A DNA stretch of 64,000 nucleotides. Source: Dehalobacter sp. 12DCB1. GTDB taxonomy: Bacteria > Bacillota > Desulfitobacteriia > Desulfitobacteriales > Syntrophobotulaceae. The stretch lies in the NCBI RefSeq assembly GCF_004343605.1, contig NZ_POSF01000013.1, forward strand, positions 186,001 to 250,000, read 5' to 3'. The notes below the pieces were generated by a model. It had not been told where the DNA came from. It ran no database searches and worked only from the letters and a program-made list of their open reading frames with translations. Shown in pieces: positions 35,698-43,425 of the stretch. Each line of letters begins with the position of its first letter. Within the stretch, counting starts at the first letter, position 1. The position numbers were made by a program, and so were the translations under genes.

Positions 35698-36531
35698 ATG
35701 TCGAAAACCCAAGTAAGTGAATTATTAAAAATTCTTGACAGAGAAATTATGACAAAAAAAATACTCTCCGAACTGAACAATTATATCAATTTGAAAGACT
35801 CAATCATTACAGTTATGAAACATTTAAAGCAGATCACCAATTGCGACGCTATCGGTATTCGCATATATAATGGAAAAGATTATCCCTTTTATGCCTGTGA
35901 AGGCCTGCCTGAGATGAAGCTTTCTGAAGAACCTCCCCTATGTTCCGTAAACCCTGAACTCAAAATCCTGAAGATTTCACAGGATGAATTCTGGTCCACA
36001 AAGTGTATTTGTATGGATGTCATCCACGGGAAAGCAGACAAAAACATTCCTTTTTTCACTTCTCAGGGAAGCTTTTGGGTCAATGATCTGCCTTCAGTCC
36101 TGAAGACGAAAGATAGAAATTGCATTGCAGCAGGTTTTAAATCTGTGGCTTTGATCCGTATCATGGCTAGGGATAACTGTATTGGTCTGATTCAGCTGCT
36201 CTGCAGATCAGCTCAGTTTCATCTTGATATGATCCTTTACCTCGAAATGGTAGGAACCTACATCGGTATGGCTATCAACAACAGTCTGAACTATACCCGT
36301 ATGAAGGAAGCCTACGATTCTCTGAATCAGCTCATCCCAATATGTTCAAGCTGCAAAAAAATTAATACGGAAGAAGAGAATTGGATCACAATTGAAGAAT
36401 ACCTATTCCAGCAGACTGGCTCTGAATTCACCCACACTATTTGCCCTGAGTGCATTGAAAAATTGTATCCTGCGCTCTATCATAAACTCAAGGAAAAGGA
36501 AAATAAAGAAGAAGCGTTTAAAGCTGTGTAA
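35698..36531 (+). CDS. GAF-domain protein with C-terminal Cys-rich module
   Basis: 277-residue cytosolic protein. Residues about 15-195 form a GAF-like sensor (LKDSIITVMKHLKQITNCDAIGIRI to YIGMAINNSL) rich in cysteines. A short helix (about 200-213) leads to the C-terminal module PICSSCKKI...W.TIEEYL...THTICPECIEKLYP, a zinc-ribbon-like tail often attached to PAS/GAF signalling proteins. There is no kinase or cyclase domain, so it is a sensor without a visible output. ATG 35698 follows AAAGGAGGTATC. It sits among oxygen-defence genes, so redox sensing is plausible but unproven. Confidence 0.75.
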   Translation: MSKTQVSELLKILDREIMTKKILSELNNYINLKDSIITVMKHLKQITNCDAIGIRIYNGKDYPFYACEGLPEMKLSEEPPLCSVNPELKILKISQDEFWSTKCICMDVIHGKADKNIPFFTSQGSFWVNDLPSVLKTKDRNCIAAGFKSVALIRIMARDNCIGLIQLLCRSAQFHLDMILYLEMVGTYIGMAINNSLNYTRMKEAYDSLNQLIPICSSCKKINTEEENWITIEEYLFQQTGSEFTHTICPECIEKLYPALYHKLKEKENKEEAFKAV

Positions 36532-36600
36532 TTACAATACCATTATGAGGGTAAGTCTTGGGGCCACAATAGCCGCGTGCCACGGATAGCACAATACAAA

Positions 36601-36645
36601 AAGCCTCGCTTCGCATCGTGCTTCGCTCACAGCGGGACTGCGGCC
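36601..36645 (+). repeat. Copy 1 of a GC-rich interspersed palindromic element
   Basis: The 21-mer at 36607-36627 matches 57438-57458 (opposite strand) at 20 of 21 positions. Flanking bases (ATACCA at about 36538 and TGGTAT at about 36653; GGCC and GGCC) form further inverted pairs, so the whole 36536-36658 stretch may fold. No coding frame is supported. Confidence 0.6.
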
Positions 36646-36684
36646 TCAAACTGGTATCATAGGTTAACTTGAAAGCCAAATTGT

Positions 36685-36724
36685 CCAAAAAAGAAAGACA
36701 TCATATGAAATGACATCTTTCTTT
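36685..36724 (-). terminator. Terminator of the rubrerythrin gene
   Basis: AAAGAAAGACATCAT / ATGACATCTTTCTTT, a 15-bp stem with two wobble pairs on the RNA, followed on the minus strand by TTTTTTGG. Confidence 0.75.
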
Positions 36725-36750
36725 AGCCAAGCTTAGTTACTATATAATGT

Positions 36751-37287
36751 TTAGTAGTTCTGTGCAATCACTTCAAAGTACGCTTGTGGGTGGTCACAAA
36801 CCGGGCAGGCCTCAGGCGCTTCAGTCCCTACATGAGTATGTCCGCAATTACGGCATTTCCACGTCGTATTTTGTTTTTTCGCAAATACTTCCTTGTTCTG
36901 CAGATTCAGCAATAGCTGCTTGTATCTTTCCTCATGTTCTCTTTCTATTTTTCCAACGCCGTCGAATAATGCGGCAATGTCATCAAATCCTTCTTCTCTG
37001 GCCTCTTGCGCCATTCTGGCGTACATGCTGGTCCATTCTTCTCTTTCCCCTGCGGCAGCTGCAACAAGATTCTCTGTCGTGCAGCCAATCCCCTGGAGCT
37101 TCTTAAACCAAATCTTGGCATGTTCTTTTTCATTTTCTGCTGTTTCTAAGAAAATGGCGGCAATCTGCTCGTAGCCCTCTTTTTTAGCGGCAGATGCGAA
37201 ATAGGTATATTTGTTTCTCGCCTGTGATTCTCCGGCAAAAGCCTCCATTAAGTTCTTTTCTGTCTTTGAACCTTTTAAATCTTTCAT
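36751..37287 (-). CDS. Rubrerythrin
   Basis: 178-residue peroxide-reducing protein. The ferritin-like four-helix domain (1-140) carries diiron ligands in AFAGESQARNKY, ENEKEHAKIW, AGEREEW and EREHEERYKQLL. The C-terminal rubredoxin domain has CRNCG (about 143) and CPVCDHPQAYF (about 160). Cytosolic peroxidase partner to the superoxide reductase located 3 kb away. ATG 37287 follows GAGGAG. Complete. Confidence 0.95.
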   Translation of the reverse strand: MKDLKGSKTEKNLMEAFAGESQARNKYTYFASAAKKEGYEQIAAIFLETAENEKEHAKIWFKKLQGIGCTTENLVAAAAGEREEWTSMYARMAQEAREEGFDDIAALFDGVGKIEREHEERYKQLLLNLQNKEVFAKKQNTTWKCRNCGHTHVGTEAPEACPVCDHPQAYFEVIAQNY

Positions 37288-37474
37288 CTCATAACTCCTC
37301 TCTGATTAGACTGGCCCTTGTAATTGGTCAACTCTAAAATGCATGTAAAACATCAGAAAGTATTCCATATGAATTGATCTTATATTTTGAGGACCTAAAA
37401 AGATTTTAAACGATCCGATATGATTATGCAACAGTTATTTATAATAATTACAATTATTAACTTAGTATAGTTAT

Positions 37475-38233
37475 TTATATTACATAATTTCTTAACACAC
37501 CGATCTTCTCAATATCAGCTTCTACCCTATCTCCAGGATTCATTGCTCCAATTCCGCCAGGTGTTCCGGTCAAAATAACGTCACCGGGCAGCAAAGTCAT
37601 GATTGCCGACAGATATTCCACAAGCTCAAAGCATCTGAAAACCAGATTCTTTGTGTTGGATTTCTGGCGTACTTCTCCGTTCAGGGTAAGCTTGACGGCC
37701 AAGTTGTCAGGATCGGCAACATCGGTCTCAATCCACGGTCCCAGCGGACAAAATGTATCAAAATCTTTTGCTCTTGACCATTGACCGTCTTTATGCTGAA
37801 GATCCCTGGCAGTCACATCGTTCCCGACCGTATAACCAAAGATATATTCAACGGCTTTGCTTTGCGCCACATTTTTTGCTTTTTTGCCAATTACGATTGC
37901 CAGCTCCGCTTCATAATGCAGGTTTTGAGTTTGAGGCGGATAGACAATATTCTCTTCAGGCCCGATTACACTCGTAGAAGGCTTAAGAAACAGCAAAGGT
38001 TCCGCAGGAATGGGCTTGCCAAATTCAATCGCATGATCCCGGTAATTCAATCCGATACATAATACCTTGGACGGTTCAACAGGTGCCAGAAGCTGCACAT
38101 CTTCCAGCGAACATATCTGGTCCGTTACCTCATAAACTCCAAAAATATCCCCTTTGACATAGCGGATCATCTGACCTGTCAATACGCCGTACCTGACCTG
38201 GTTTTCCGCATCCTTGAATCTAAGAAATCTCAT
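37475..38233 (-). CDS. Fumarylacetoacetate hydrolase-family protein
   Basis: 252-residue FAH-superfamily enzyme (FAHD1/HpcE-like). The N-terminal cap (to about 50) precedes the catalytic core. LCIGLNYRDHAIEFG, the metal ligands in HYEAELAIVIGK (two Glu) and GNDVTARDLQ (Asp), and the terminal GDVILTGTPGGIGAMNPGD are all present. Likely activity is hydrolysis or decarboxylation of an acylpyruvate such as oxaloacetate, but FAH substrates cannot be read from sequence. A pyruvate carboxylase gene lies 5 kb away; a link is speculative. It follows hlyIII by 26 nt. Confidence 0.85.
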   Translation of the reverse strand: MRFLRFKDAENQVRYGVLTGQMIRYVKGDIFGVYEVTDQICSLEDVQLLAPVEPSKVLCIGLNYRDHAIEFGKPIPAEPLLFLKPSTSVIGPEENIVYPPQTQNLHYEAELAIVIGKKAKNVAQSKAVEYIFGYTVGNDVTARDLQHKDGQWSRAKDFDTFCPLGPWIETDVADPDNLAVKLTLNGEVRQKSNTKNLVFRCFELVEYLSAIMTLLPGDVILTGTPGGIGAMNPGDRVEADIEKIGVLRNYVI

Positions 38234-38259
38234 GCGTCTTTACTCCCTCTATGATTGTG

Positions 38260-38907
38260 TTAACCCATAACATACCGGTAAATAAAAAAATAATGCACAA
38301 TACTCCCTGCTAAGATAAAAAGATGAAATATTTCATGGAACCCAAACTTCCCCAACCTGATCCACTGAGGTTTCACAGCATAAAAGACCGATCCTACAGA
38401 ATATAACAGTCCTCCTAAGATTAGAAGGAATAAGCCCTGGCCAGGAATAGCCAGAGAAATTGGGTAAATAAAAAATACGGCAATCCAGCCCAGAAGCAAA
38501 TAGAAAGCGGTATATAACCAGCGAGGAGCATTGAACCAGACAAGCTTCAGGACGATCCCTAAAACGGCCAGCGTCCAGATCCCGATCAGCAAGCCCATTC
38601 CCAGCGCACCCTGCAATGTGATCAGACAAATCGGCGTATATGTACCCGCGATCAGAACATAGATCATACAATGATCGATTTTTCGCAGCGTACGAATAAC
38701 CTGTGCACTGGACACCACCCAATGATAGATCATCGAAGCAGAATAGAGCAGAATAAGACTCCCCCCAAAGACCAGGGCAGAACCTAAATAGGCCGTACTG
38801 TCATGTTCCAGCGACCGCAGCAGAAGCAGAACCAGCCCGGAGAGCGAAAGTACAGCCCCGAGCATATGGGACATTGAATTGACCGGTTCCCGAATTCTTA
38901 AAGACAT
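38260..38907 (-). CDS. Hemolysin III family (PAQR-like) membrane protein
   Basis: 215-residue, seven-helix protein. Family signatures are EPVNSMSHMLGAVLSL at the N-terminus, SASMIYHWV in helix 2, LRKIDHCMIYVLIAGTYTPICL in helix 3, and FGFHEIFHLFILAGSIVHYFFIY at the end, with conserved metal-binding His. Related to PAQR hydrolase/receptor folds. Despite the name, a haemolytic role is unproven. ATG 38907 follows GGGAG. Confidence 0.88.
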   Translation of the reverse strand: MSLRIREPVNSMSHMLGAVLSLSGLVLLLLRSLEHDSTAYLGSALVFGGSLILLYSASMIYHWVVSSAQVIRTLRKIDHCMIYVLIAGTYTPICLITLQGALGMGLLIGIWTLAVLGIVLKLVWFNAPRWLYTAFYLLLGWIAVFFIYPISLAIPGQGLFLLILGGLLYSVGSVFYAVKPQWIRLGKFGFHEIFHLFILAGSIVHYFFIYRYVMG

Positions 38908-38965
38908 TTCTTACACTCCCACTGAAGATTTACTCTGGCATAGAATGTTAAAAACTGTGTAGATA

Positions 38966-38997
38966 AAAAATGAGGCGGGAAACCCGCCTCATTTTTT
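38966..38997. terminator. Strong bidirectional terminator
   Basis: AAAAAATGAGGCGGG / CCCGCCTCATTTTTT with a 3-nt loop. The T-run overlaps the agrD stop codon on the minus strand. It ends the agr transcript. Confidence 0.9.
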
Positions 38998-39118
38998 ATT
39001 TTTGCAGTGACTTTGGTGTCTTTGGCTGATAAGCCCAATAACCACAGGCAAACACAGAACTTGCAGTAGCGAGAAGTACAAGCATGGACGCCATCAGTGT
39101 GTAGAGAATTTTTTTCAT
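38996..39118 (-). CDS. agrD: AgrD-like cyclic lactone autoinducer prepeptide
   Basis: 40-residue prepeptide: hydrophobic N-terminal amphipathic helix (MKKILYTLMASMLVLLATA) then SSVFACGYWAYQPKTPKSL. The pattern Ala-Cys followed by four to five residues and YQPK(x)PKSL is the signature of Clostridial cyclic (thio)lactone peptides processed by AgrB. The likely ring is formed from the Cys within CGYWAY. The start codon overlaps the agrB stop by 4 nt. Prepeptides this short are usually missed by gene callers. Confidence 0.88.
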   Translation of the reverse strand: MKKILYTLMASMLVLLATASSVFACGYWAYQPKTPKSLQK

Positions 39119-39702
39119 GTTGTTATCCCCCTTTTTTTATTAAATACAGGCAGAAGGGTCATCGTCTGGAAAACGATCCCCAATACTGCACTGGTATTTA
39201 CCAGGAAGTTATTACTGACTGATACTACACCAATCGTCACAATGACAAAACCTATGGAAATAATTTTAAGTTTTCTTCTGAAATTTCGAGAGTGAATAGG
39301 TTTGGCCTCACAGTCTACCGGAGCAAGAATAGCAACAAGGGCTAAAGAAAACAGTAAAACGGCCAGGAGAAAACCAGAGCTCTGGAAACCGTAGTTAACA
39401 ATTTCCTTGGCAATAACACCAAGAATAGAATAAATGACCGCCCCAAAAGCCAGGCACTTTAGCGGAGTATCAAAATGAGCCCCACCGGATACTCTCCGTA
39501 GAAATCCCCCGAAAACAGCAGCGATGACCGTGGGTACCAAGGCTTTAAAAAGAAAGGCCATTCCCATTATTGCCAAAAAACCCAACACTGTTAAAACAAG
39601 TGACTCAATACCATAAGCAATGATCTCTTTTTTATCGTCATCAAAATCTAATTCAGCTGTCAGATTACGGGAAATACGCTCACTGATTTGAGAGAGATCC
39701 AT
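39115..39702 (-). CDS. agrB: AgrB-like peptide-processing membrane protease
   Basis: 195-residue, multi-helix cysteine protease that cleaves and cyclises AgrD. The catalytic His and Cys are in the conserved block FGGFLRRVSGGAHFDTPLKCLAFGAVIY (residues about 65-92). The C-terminus ends in basic residues after the last helix. ATG 39702 follows AGGTAAG and it is translationally coupled to agrD. Confidence 0.92.
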   Translation of the reverse strand: MDLSQISERISRNLTAELDFDDDKKEIIAYGIESLVLTVLGFLAIMGMAFLFKALVPTVIAAVFGGFLRRVSGGAHFDTPLKCLAFGAVIYSILGVIAKEIVNYGFQSSGFLLAVLLFSLALVAILAPVDCEAKPIHSRNFRRKLKIISIGFVIVTIGVVSVSNNFLVNTSAVLGIVFQTMTLLPVFNKKRGITT

Positions 39703-39710
39703 TTTCTTAC

Positions 39711-40166
39711 CTACTTACCTTTTAACATTTTTTTTATTTTCAAAATGATTAAACTTACTATGAATAAAACAAAGACTTGAGGTAAAGTAATAAGTATCCT
39801 TAATCCAACATCTGTGTTTAGCATCTCAGCTGAGACGTGAAATAATGGCATTAATAAAGATAAACAAACTGTCTCACCAATAATTAAGGCTAAAAAGCTA
39901 AGAAGGCTTGCTACCAACGCAGCATAAAAATTACTCTTACCCCAAAAAAACAAAAGAACAAATAAAAAAACCAACATAATCACAGTGTGTAAACCAAACA
40001 GAATTGGAAAAACCCGAAGTAAATAAGAGGTCAAAGCTAAAATTATCCCCATGGAAATAATTCTTTTCCTAACAAAAGGCATGCCCGCAATAACATAGGC
40101 TAAAGTAACAACAGCGATCTGTTCCGGTATTCCTTGCAAAATGAGTGCTATTATTGGAATTTTCAT
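39711..40166 (-). CDS. Membrane protein at the head of the agr operon, possible lone sensor domain
   Basis: 151 residues with four to five hydrophobic helices and a basic C-terminus (ILKIKKMLKGK), 8 nt upstream of agrB, with AAAGGAGG before ATG 40166. It looks like the membrane input domain of AgrC-type receptors without any kinase part. I recognise no catalytic motif. It may be a split receptor, an exporter helper or an immunity-like factor. Confidence 0.65.
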   Translation of the reverse strand: MKIPIIALILQGIPEQIAVVTLAYVIAGMPFVRKRIISMGIILALTSYLLRVFPILFGLHTVIMLVFLFVLLFFWGKSNFYAALVASLLSFLALIIGETVCLSLLMPLFHVSAEMLNTDVGLRILITLPQVFVLFIVSLIILKIKKMLKGK

Positions 40167-40284
40167 TGATTTCCTCCTTTGGCACTATATGTATCTAGAT
40201 TCTACAGTTTTGGTATTTTTCCTTTAATAATCTCAAAAATATTTCATAAGTCCTATAGCTTTTTTGTAGTCCCACAATTCAATG

Positions 40285-42114
40285 TTAGATCTGCTCATAC
40301 TCATTATTACTATAATTATTAAGCGGGAAAGTAATAAAAAATGTGGTCCCCTCCCCTCCTGTCAGAAATTCAAGCCTGGCTTGGTGTCTGCGCACAATAC
40401 CCAAAGAAATCGCAAGGCCTAAGCCTGTCCCATTCTCTTTCGTCGTAACAAACGGTGTACCCAGGGTATCCTGAACACTCTGGGGAATCCCTTTGCCATG
40501 GTCTTGGATTGCCAGAACCACCCCTTCCTGAACCTGGTACGTTTTGATGTAGACCTTTCCCTTCGCGGCAGTCTCTTCCAGAGCGTTTCGGACTAAGTTA
40601 AGGATAAGCTGTTTAATCTCTGACTCATTGAGATCAATGCTTGGAATATCGTTTAATTCCAAGAGCAGCTCTTTGCCTGAACTATTCGCATCAGCCTGCA
40701 GCATCGGATACAACCGGTTAATAATGTTGTTGATATTCTCCTCTTTCACACAATCCGCACTTACCTTGGCCACCGACAGGAAATCCGTAAGAATCTCATT
40801 GGCTCTGTCAATCTCCGTGATCATCAGATCCATGTATTCTGTCTTAAGTTCCGAATCAGACTGGCTCTCCAGCAGTTGCAGAAAGCCCCGGACCGTACTC
40901 AGCGGATTTCTGACCTCATGACTGATCCCGGCTGCCATCTGTCCGATCAGATTGAGACGTTCCAAACGCTGCATTTCTATGTCCCTTTGTTTCAGCTCAG
41001 TGATATTCCTGACAAAAACTGTGAGGCCTTGTTTAAACGGGTAGGCATGGTACTGGAAATATTTACTTTCCTGAGAGATATATTCCTCCCAATGCATGGA
41101 GATATTCTCGTCTAAAGCCCGTTTCAGATTGACACGCGTTGCAGAGTCGGCTAATAACCTGTAGACATCCCAAATATTTCTTTCAATCAGGTCTTCACGA
41201 TCATATCCCAGGTATTTCTTCATCTCTTTATTGACATAGGTAAAGCACCACTCCTTGTCCAACGCGAAGAATCCGTCACCAATACCTTCCATGATGGTCA
41301 GGAGCTTGTCATTGGAGCTTTCCAATTCAATATTCAATTGATACAGGCTTTCCAAGTGATTTCTGATCTCTTCAAATACGGGTTGAAGTTCCGGCAACCT
41401 TTCAAGGTCCTCCGAGTTTTCCAGACTGTTGCTTTTAATTGTATGGGCAAATGACTCTAATGAAGCTTTGATTCTGACAATATTCTTTTTAATAATGGCC
41501 AGCACAATGATCCAGAGAATAATGCTTGGGACCAGCACTCTAGCATATTTGAACGATGACAGATAAAAGATATTATCGGTCCCTACTTCGGCCCAGGTGT
41601 AACCAATCACTGTATTCTGGTAATACAGCGGTACAGCAACCGCAATAATACCCTGGCCGTTCCAGTCAATAACGCCCGTTTCATTGATAAATTTCGCATT
41701 CCCGGATTGAAAAAGCCGGAAGAACTCGGCATTAAGCTGATCCTTAACAACGGATTCCGCACTAGGTGCAAAAATAATATTCTGATCTATTTCCTTGTCA
41801 AAATAGCCCATGCGAATATTGGAGTACTTTGCGGAAAGGTTGGCAACATCCTGGCCGAGCAACGCATTCATTTCTGTTATCTTTTCTTCGTTAGAAAGAT
41901 TGCGATCATCTTTGTAAAGCTTGATGTCCGTATAATGCGCTTGAATCTGATTTTCTAAAACTGACGCTGCACTCATCAGTTCAAACTCTTTCTTTAATAC
42001 TTCTTCATCCCAATAAATATTTGCGATAAAAAAATATAAAATGACCATGATACCGAACATAAGCAAAGTTATCTTAATCATCGTCGACTGAATAATTGAC
42101 TTACTGAATCCCAT
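40285..42114 (-). CDS. Membrane PAS-domain sensor histidine kinase
   Basis: 609 residues. TM1 (about 10-30), an extracytoplasmic sensor (about 31-195), TM2 (about 197-215), a PAS domain (about 275-385: MEGIGDGFFALDKEWCFTYVNKEM), HisKA with the phospho-acceptor His in GISHEVRNPLSTVRGFLQLL (about 405), and HATPase_c (NLVRNALEETA, DHGKGIP, TKENGTGLGLAIS). The H-box and PAS type resemble sporulation kinases (KinA-E) and it has no linked response regulator, as for orphan Spo0A kinases. ATG 42114 follows GAGGTAG; a longer frame to 42141 lacks a site. It sits 118 nt from the agr operon on the same strand. Confidence 0.88.
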   Translation of the reverse strand: MGFSKSIIQSTMIKITLLMFGIMVILYFFIANIYWDEEVLKKEFELMSAASVLENQIQAHYTDIKLYKDDRNLSNEEKITEMNALLGQDVANLSAKYSNIRMGYFDKEIDQNIIFAPSAESVVKDQLNAEFFRLFQSGNAKFINETGVIDWNGQGIIAVAVPLYYQNTVIGYTWAEVGTDNIFYLSSFKYARVLVPSIILWIIVLAIIKKNIVRIKASLESFAHTIKSNSLENSEDLERLPELQPVFEEIRNHLESLYQLNIELESSNDKLLTIMEGIGDGFFALDKEWCFTYVNKEMKKYLGYDREDLIERNIWDVYRLLADSATRVNLKRALDENISMHWEEYISQESKYFQYHAYPFKQGLTVFVRNITELKQRDIEMQRLERLNLIGQMAAGISHEVRNPLSTVRGFLQLLESQSDSELKTEYMDLMITEIDRANEILTDFLSVAKVSADCVKEENINNIINRLYPMLQADANSSGKELLLELNDIPSIDLNESEIKQLILNLVRNALEETAAKGKVYIKTYQVQEGVVLAIQDHGKGIPQSVQDTLGTPFVTTKENGTGLGLAISLGIVRRHQARLEFLTGGEGTTFFITFPLNNYSNNEYEQI

Positions 42115-42308
42115 TCTTCTACCTCTTTCCACAAATGCCAATAACGTTCCAAAATATGCTCACTTGTGTAAACAGCTATTTATATATTACTTGTTTATAT
42201 TACTTTCCATTATTTCAGAACTTTGGCATTAATTCAATAAGTTTCTTAAGAATAAGAAGCAAGAAACTGCAAATAATAACAGAAAAAAGTAACAAAGGAA
42301 GTATTTAT

Positions 42309-43241
42309 ATGGGATATTTTACAATAAAAAGTAGGAATTGGTCTACAAAATTATTTTGCTTTTTTATCATTTCTTTATTATTTTTTTCGGGATGCAGCAT
42401 GCTGAATAAAATTACAGGCAAGCAGCCCGAAGAATCGGTAAAGTCCGAAACAGTCCCTAAACAGCTCGAAGACATCGAGTCATCGATCGAAAAAATCTTT
42501 AGCGTTTTAAAAGGGCCGTCCCTCATGGCGGAAGAAACAAAAGACCAGAATGAACAGACCCAAGCCGGTGGACAGAATCAAGCAGGTAGTCAGAATCAAA
42601 CGAACAGTAAGAGTCAAACCGAAGGAGGCAGTCAGCAGCAAGAGCAGTCGGGACAGGACACCTCCGGACAGGCAAAGACGACGAATCAGACCCCGGATCC
42701 GTTACAGCAGGCAGCACTCGAAATTAGCCAGCTCCATAATCTTTGGAATGAAGTTATGCCTAAAATCAATCAAAAAGGCGCTGCCAAAAAACTTATCGAG
42801 AATTTCAGCGATGCCCTGAATACTCTTACAGAATCTGTGACTACCAAAGACAAAATGAAAATCATGATGGCCTTAAATGCCCTATATGAGAAAATTCCGG
42901 ATATTTATGCGCTTTATCAAACCAATACTTCTCCTCAAATCAAGAATATCATCTATTTCAGCCGAAGCTCCATTTTGTTTGCGGAGTCTAAAGACTGGGA
43001 AAAAGCATCGGCGGCGATAAAAGAGCTTAAATCATCCTGGGCTATGTTCAATAACGCGCTGGAGGGGAAACAGCAGGATGATTCCAGCAAACTGGACCTA
43101 TCCATTCTAGAGCTCGAAAAAGTGATTCAGGAAAAAAATACGCAGCTGGTGCAAATCAAAGGGAAAATCACGCTGGCCAATATTGCCGCACTCGAGAAGT
43201 CCTTGCAGGAAGCGGAGCAAAGCAAAAAGCAAAAGAAATAA
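42309..43241 (+). CDS. Lipoprotein with Q/S/G-rich linker and helical C-terminal domain
   Basis: 310 residues. Signal peptide with lipobox FFSGC (Cys near 33), a polar linker rich in Gln, Ser, Asn, Gly (about 80-130), then a predicted all-helical domain of about 180 residues. No family recognised. ATG 42309 follows AAAGGAAG; upstream in-frame codons to 42135 overlap the divergent kinase promoter region and are rejected. Divergent from the histidine kinase, so it may be under common control. Confidence 0.75.
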   Translation: MGYFTIKSRNWSTKLFCFFIISLLFFSGCSMLNKITGKQPEESVKSETVPKQLEDIESSIEKIFSVLKGPSLMAEETKDQNEQTQAGGQNQAGSQNQTNSKSQTEGGSQQQEQSGQDTSGQAKTTNQTPDPLQQAALEISQLHNLWNEVMPKINQKGAAKKLIENFSDALNTLTESVTTKDKMKIMMALNALYEKIPDIYALYQTNTSPQIKNIIYFSRSSILFAESKDWEKASAAIKELKSSWAMFNNALEGKQQDDSSKLDLSILELEKVIQEKNTQLVQIKGKITLANIAALEKSLQEAEQSKKQKK

Positions 43242-43354
43242 CAATCCAAAGCAAGGTAGGCCTGTTTCAGATTATTTTAACAATCACACTGGTAAAAACT
43301 TGGATTATTTGTACAATTAATTCTGTATTCCGGTATTTTTTTTCTGAAGTACTT

Positions 43355-43381
43355 TTTACAGCACCCTCAATGCCTTATAAT
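43355..43381 (+). promoter_or_regulatory. Promoter of pyc
   Basis: TTTACA (43355-43360) and perfect TATAAT (43376-43381), spacer 15 (16 if TTTTAC is used), 44 nt before the start codon. Confidence 0.55.
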
Positions 43382-43425
43382 AGTAGGAATAAGATGATTG
43401 ATTTCAAGGCCAAAGGAGATACCAA

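Noticed and set aside
42135-42308. N-terminal extension of the lipoprotein frame
   Set aside because: It would precede the signal peptide, overlaps the divergent promoter region and has no ribosome site.
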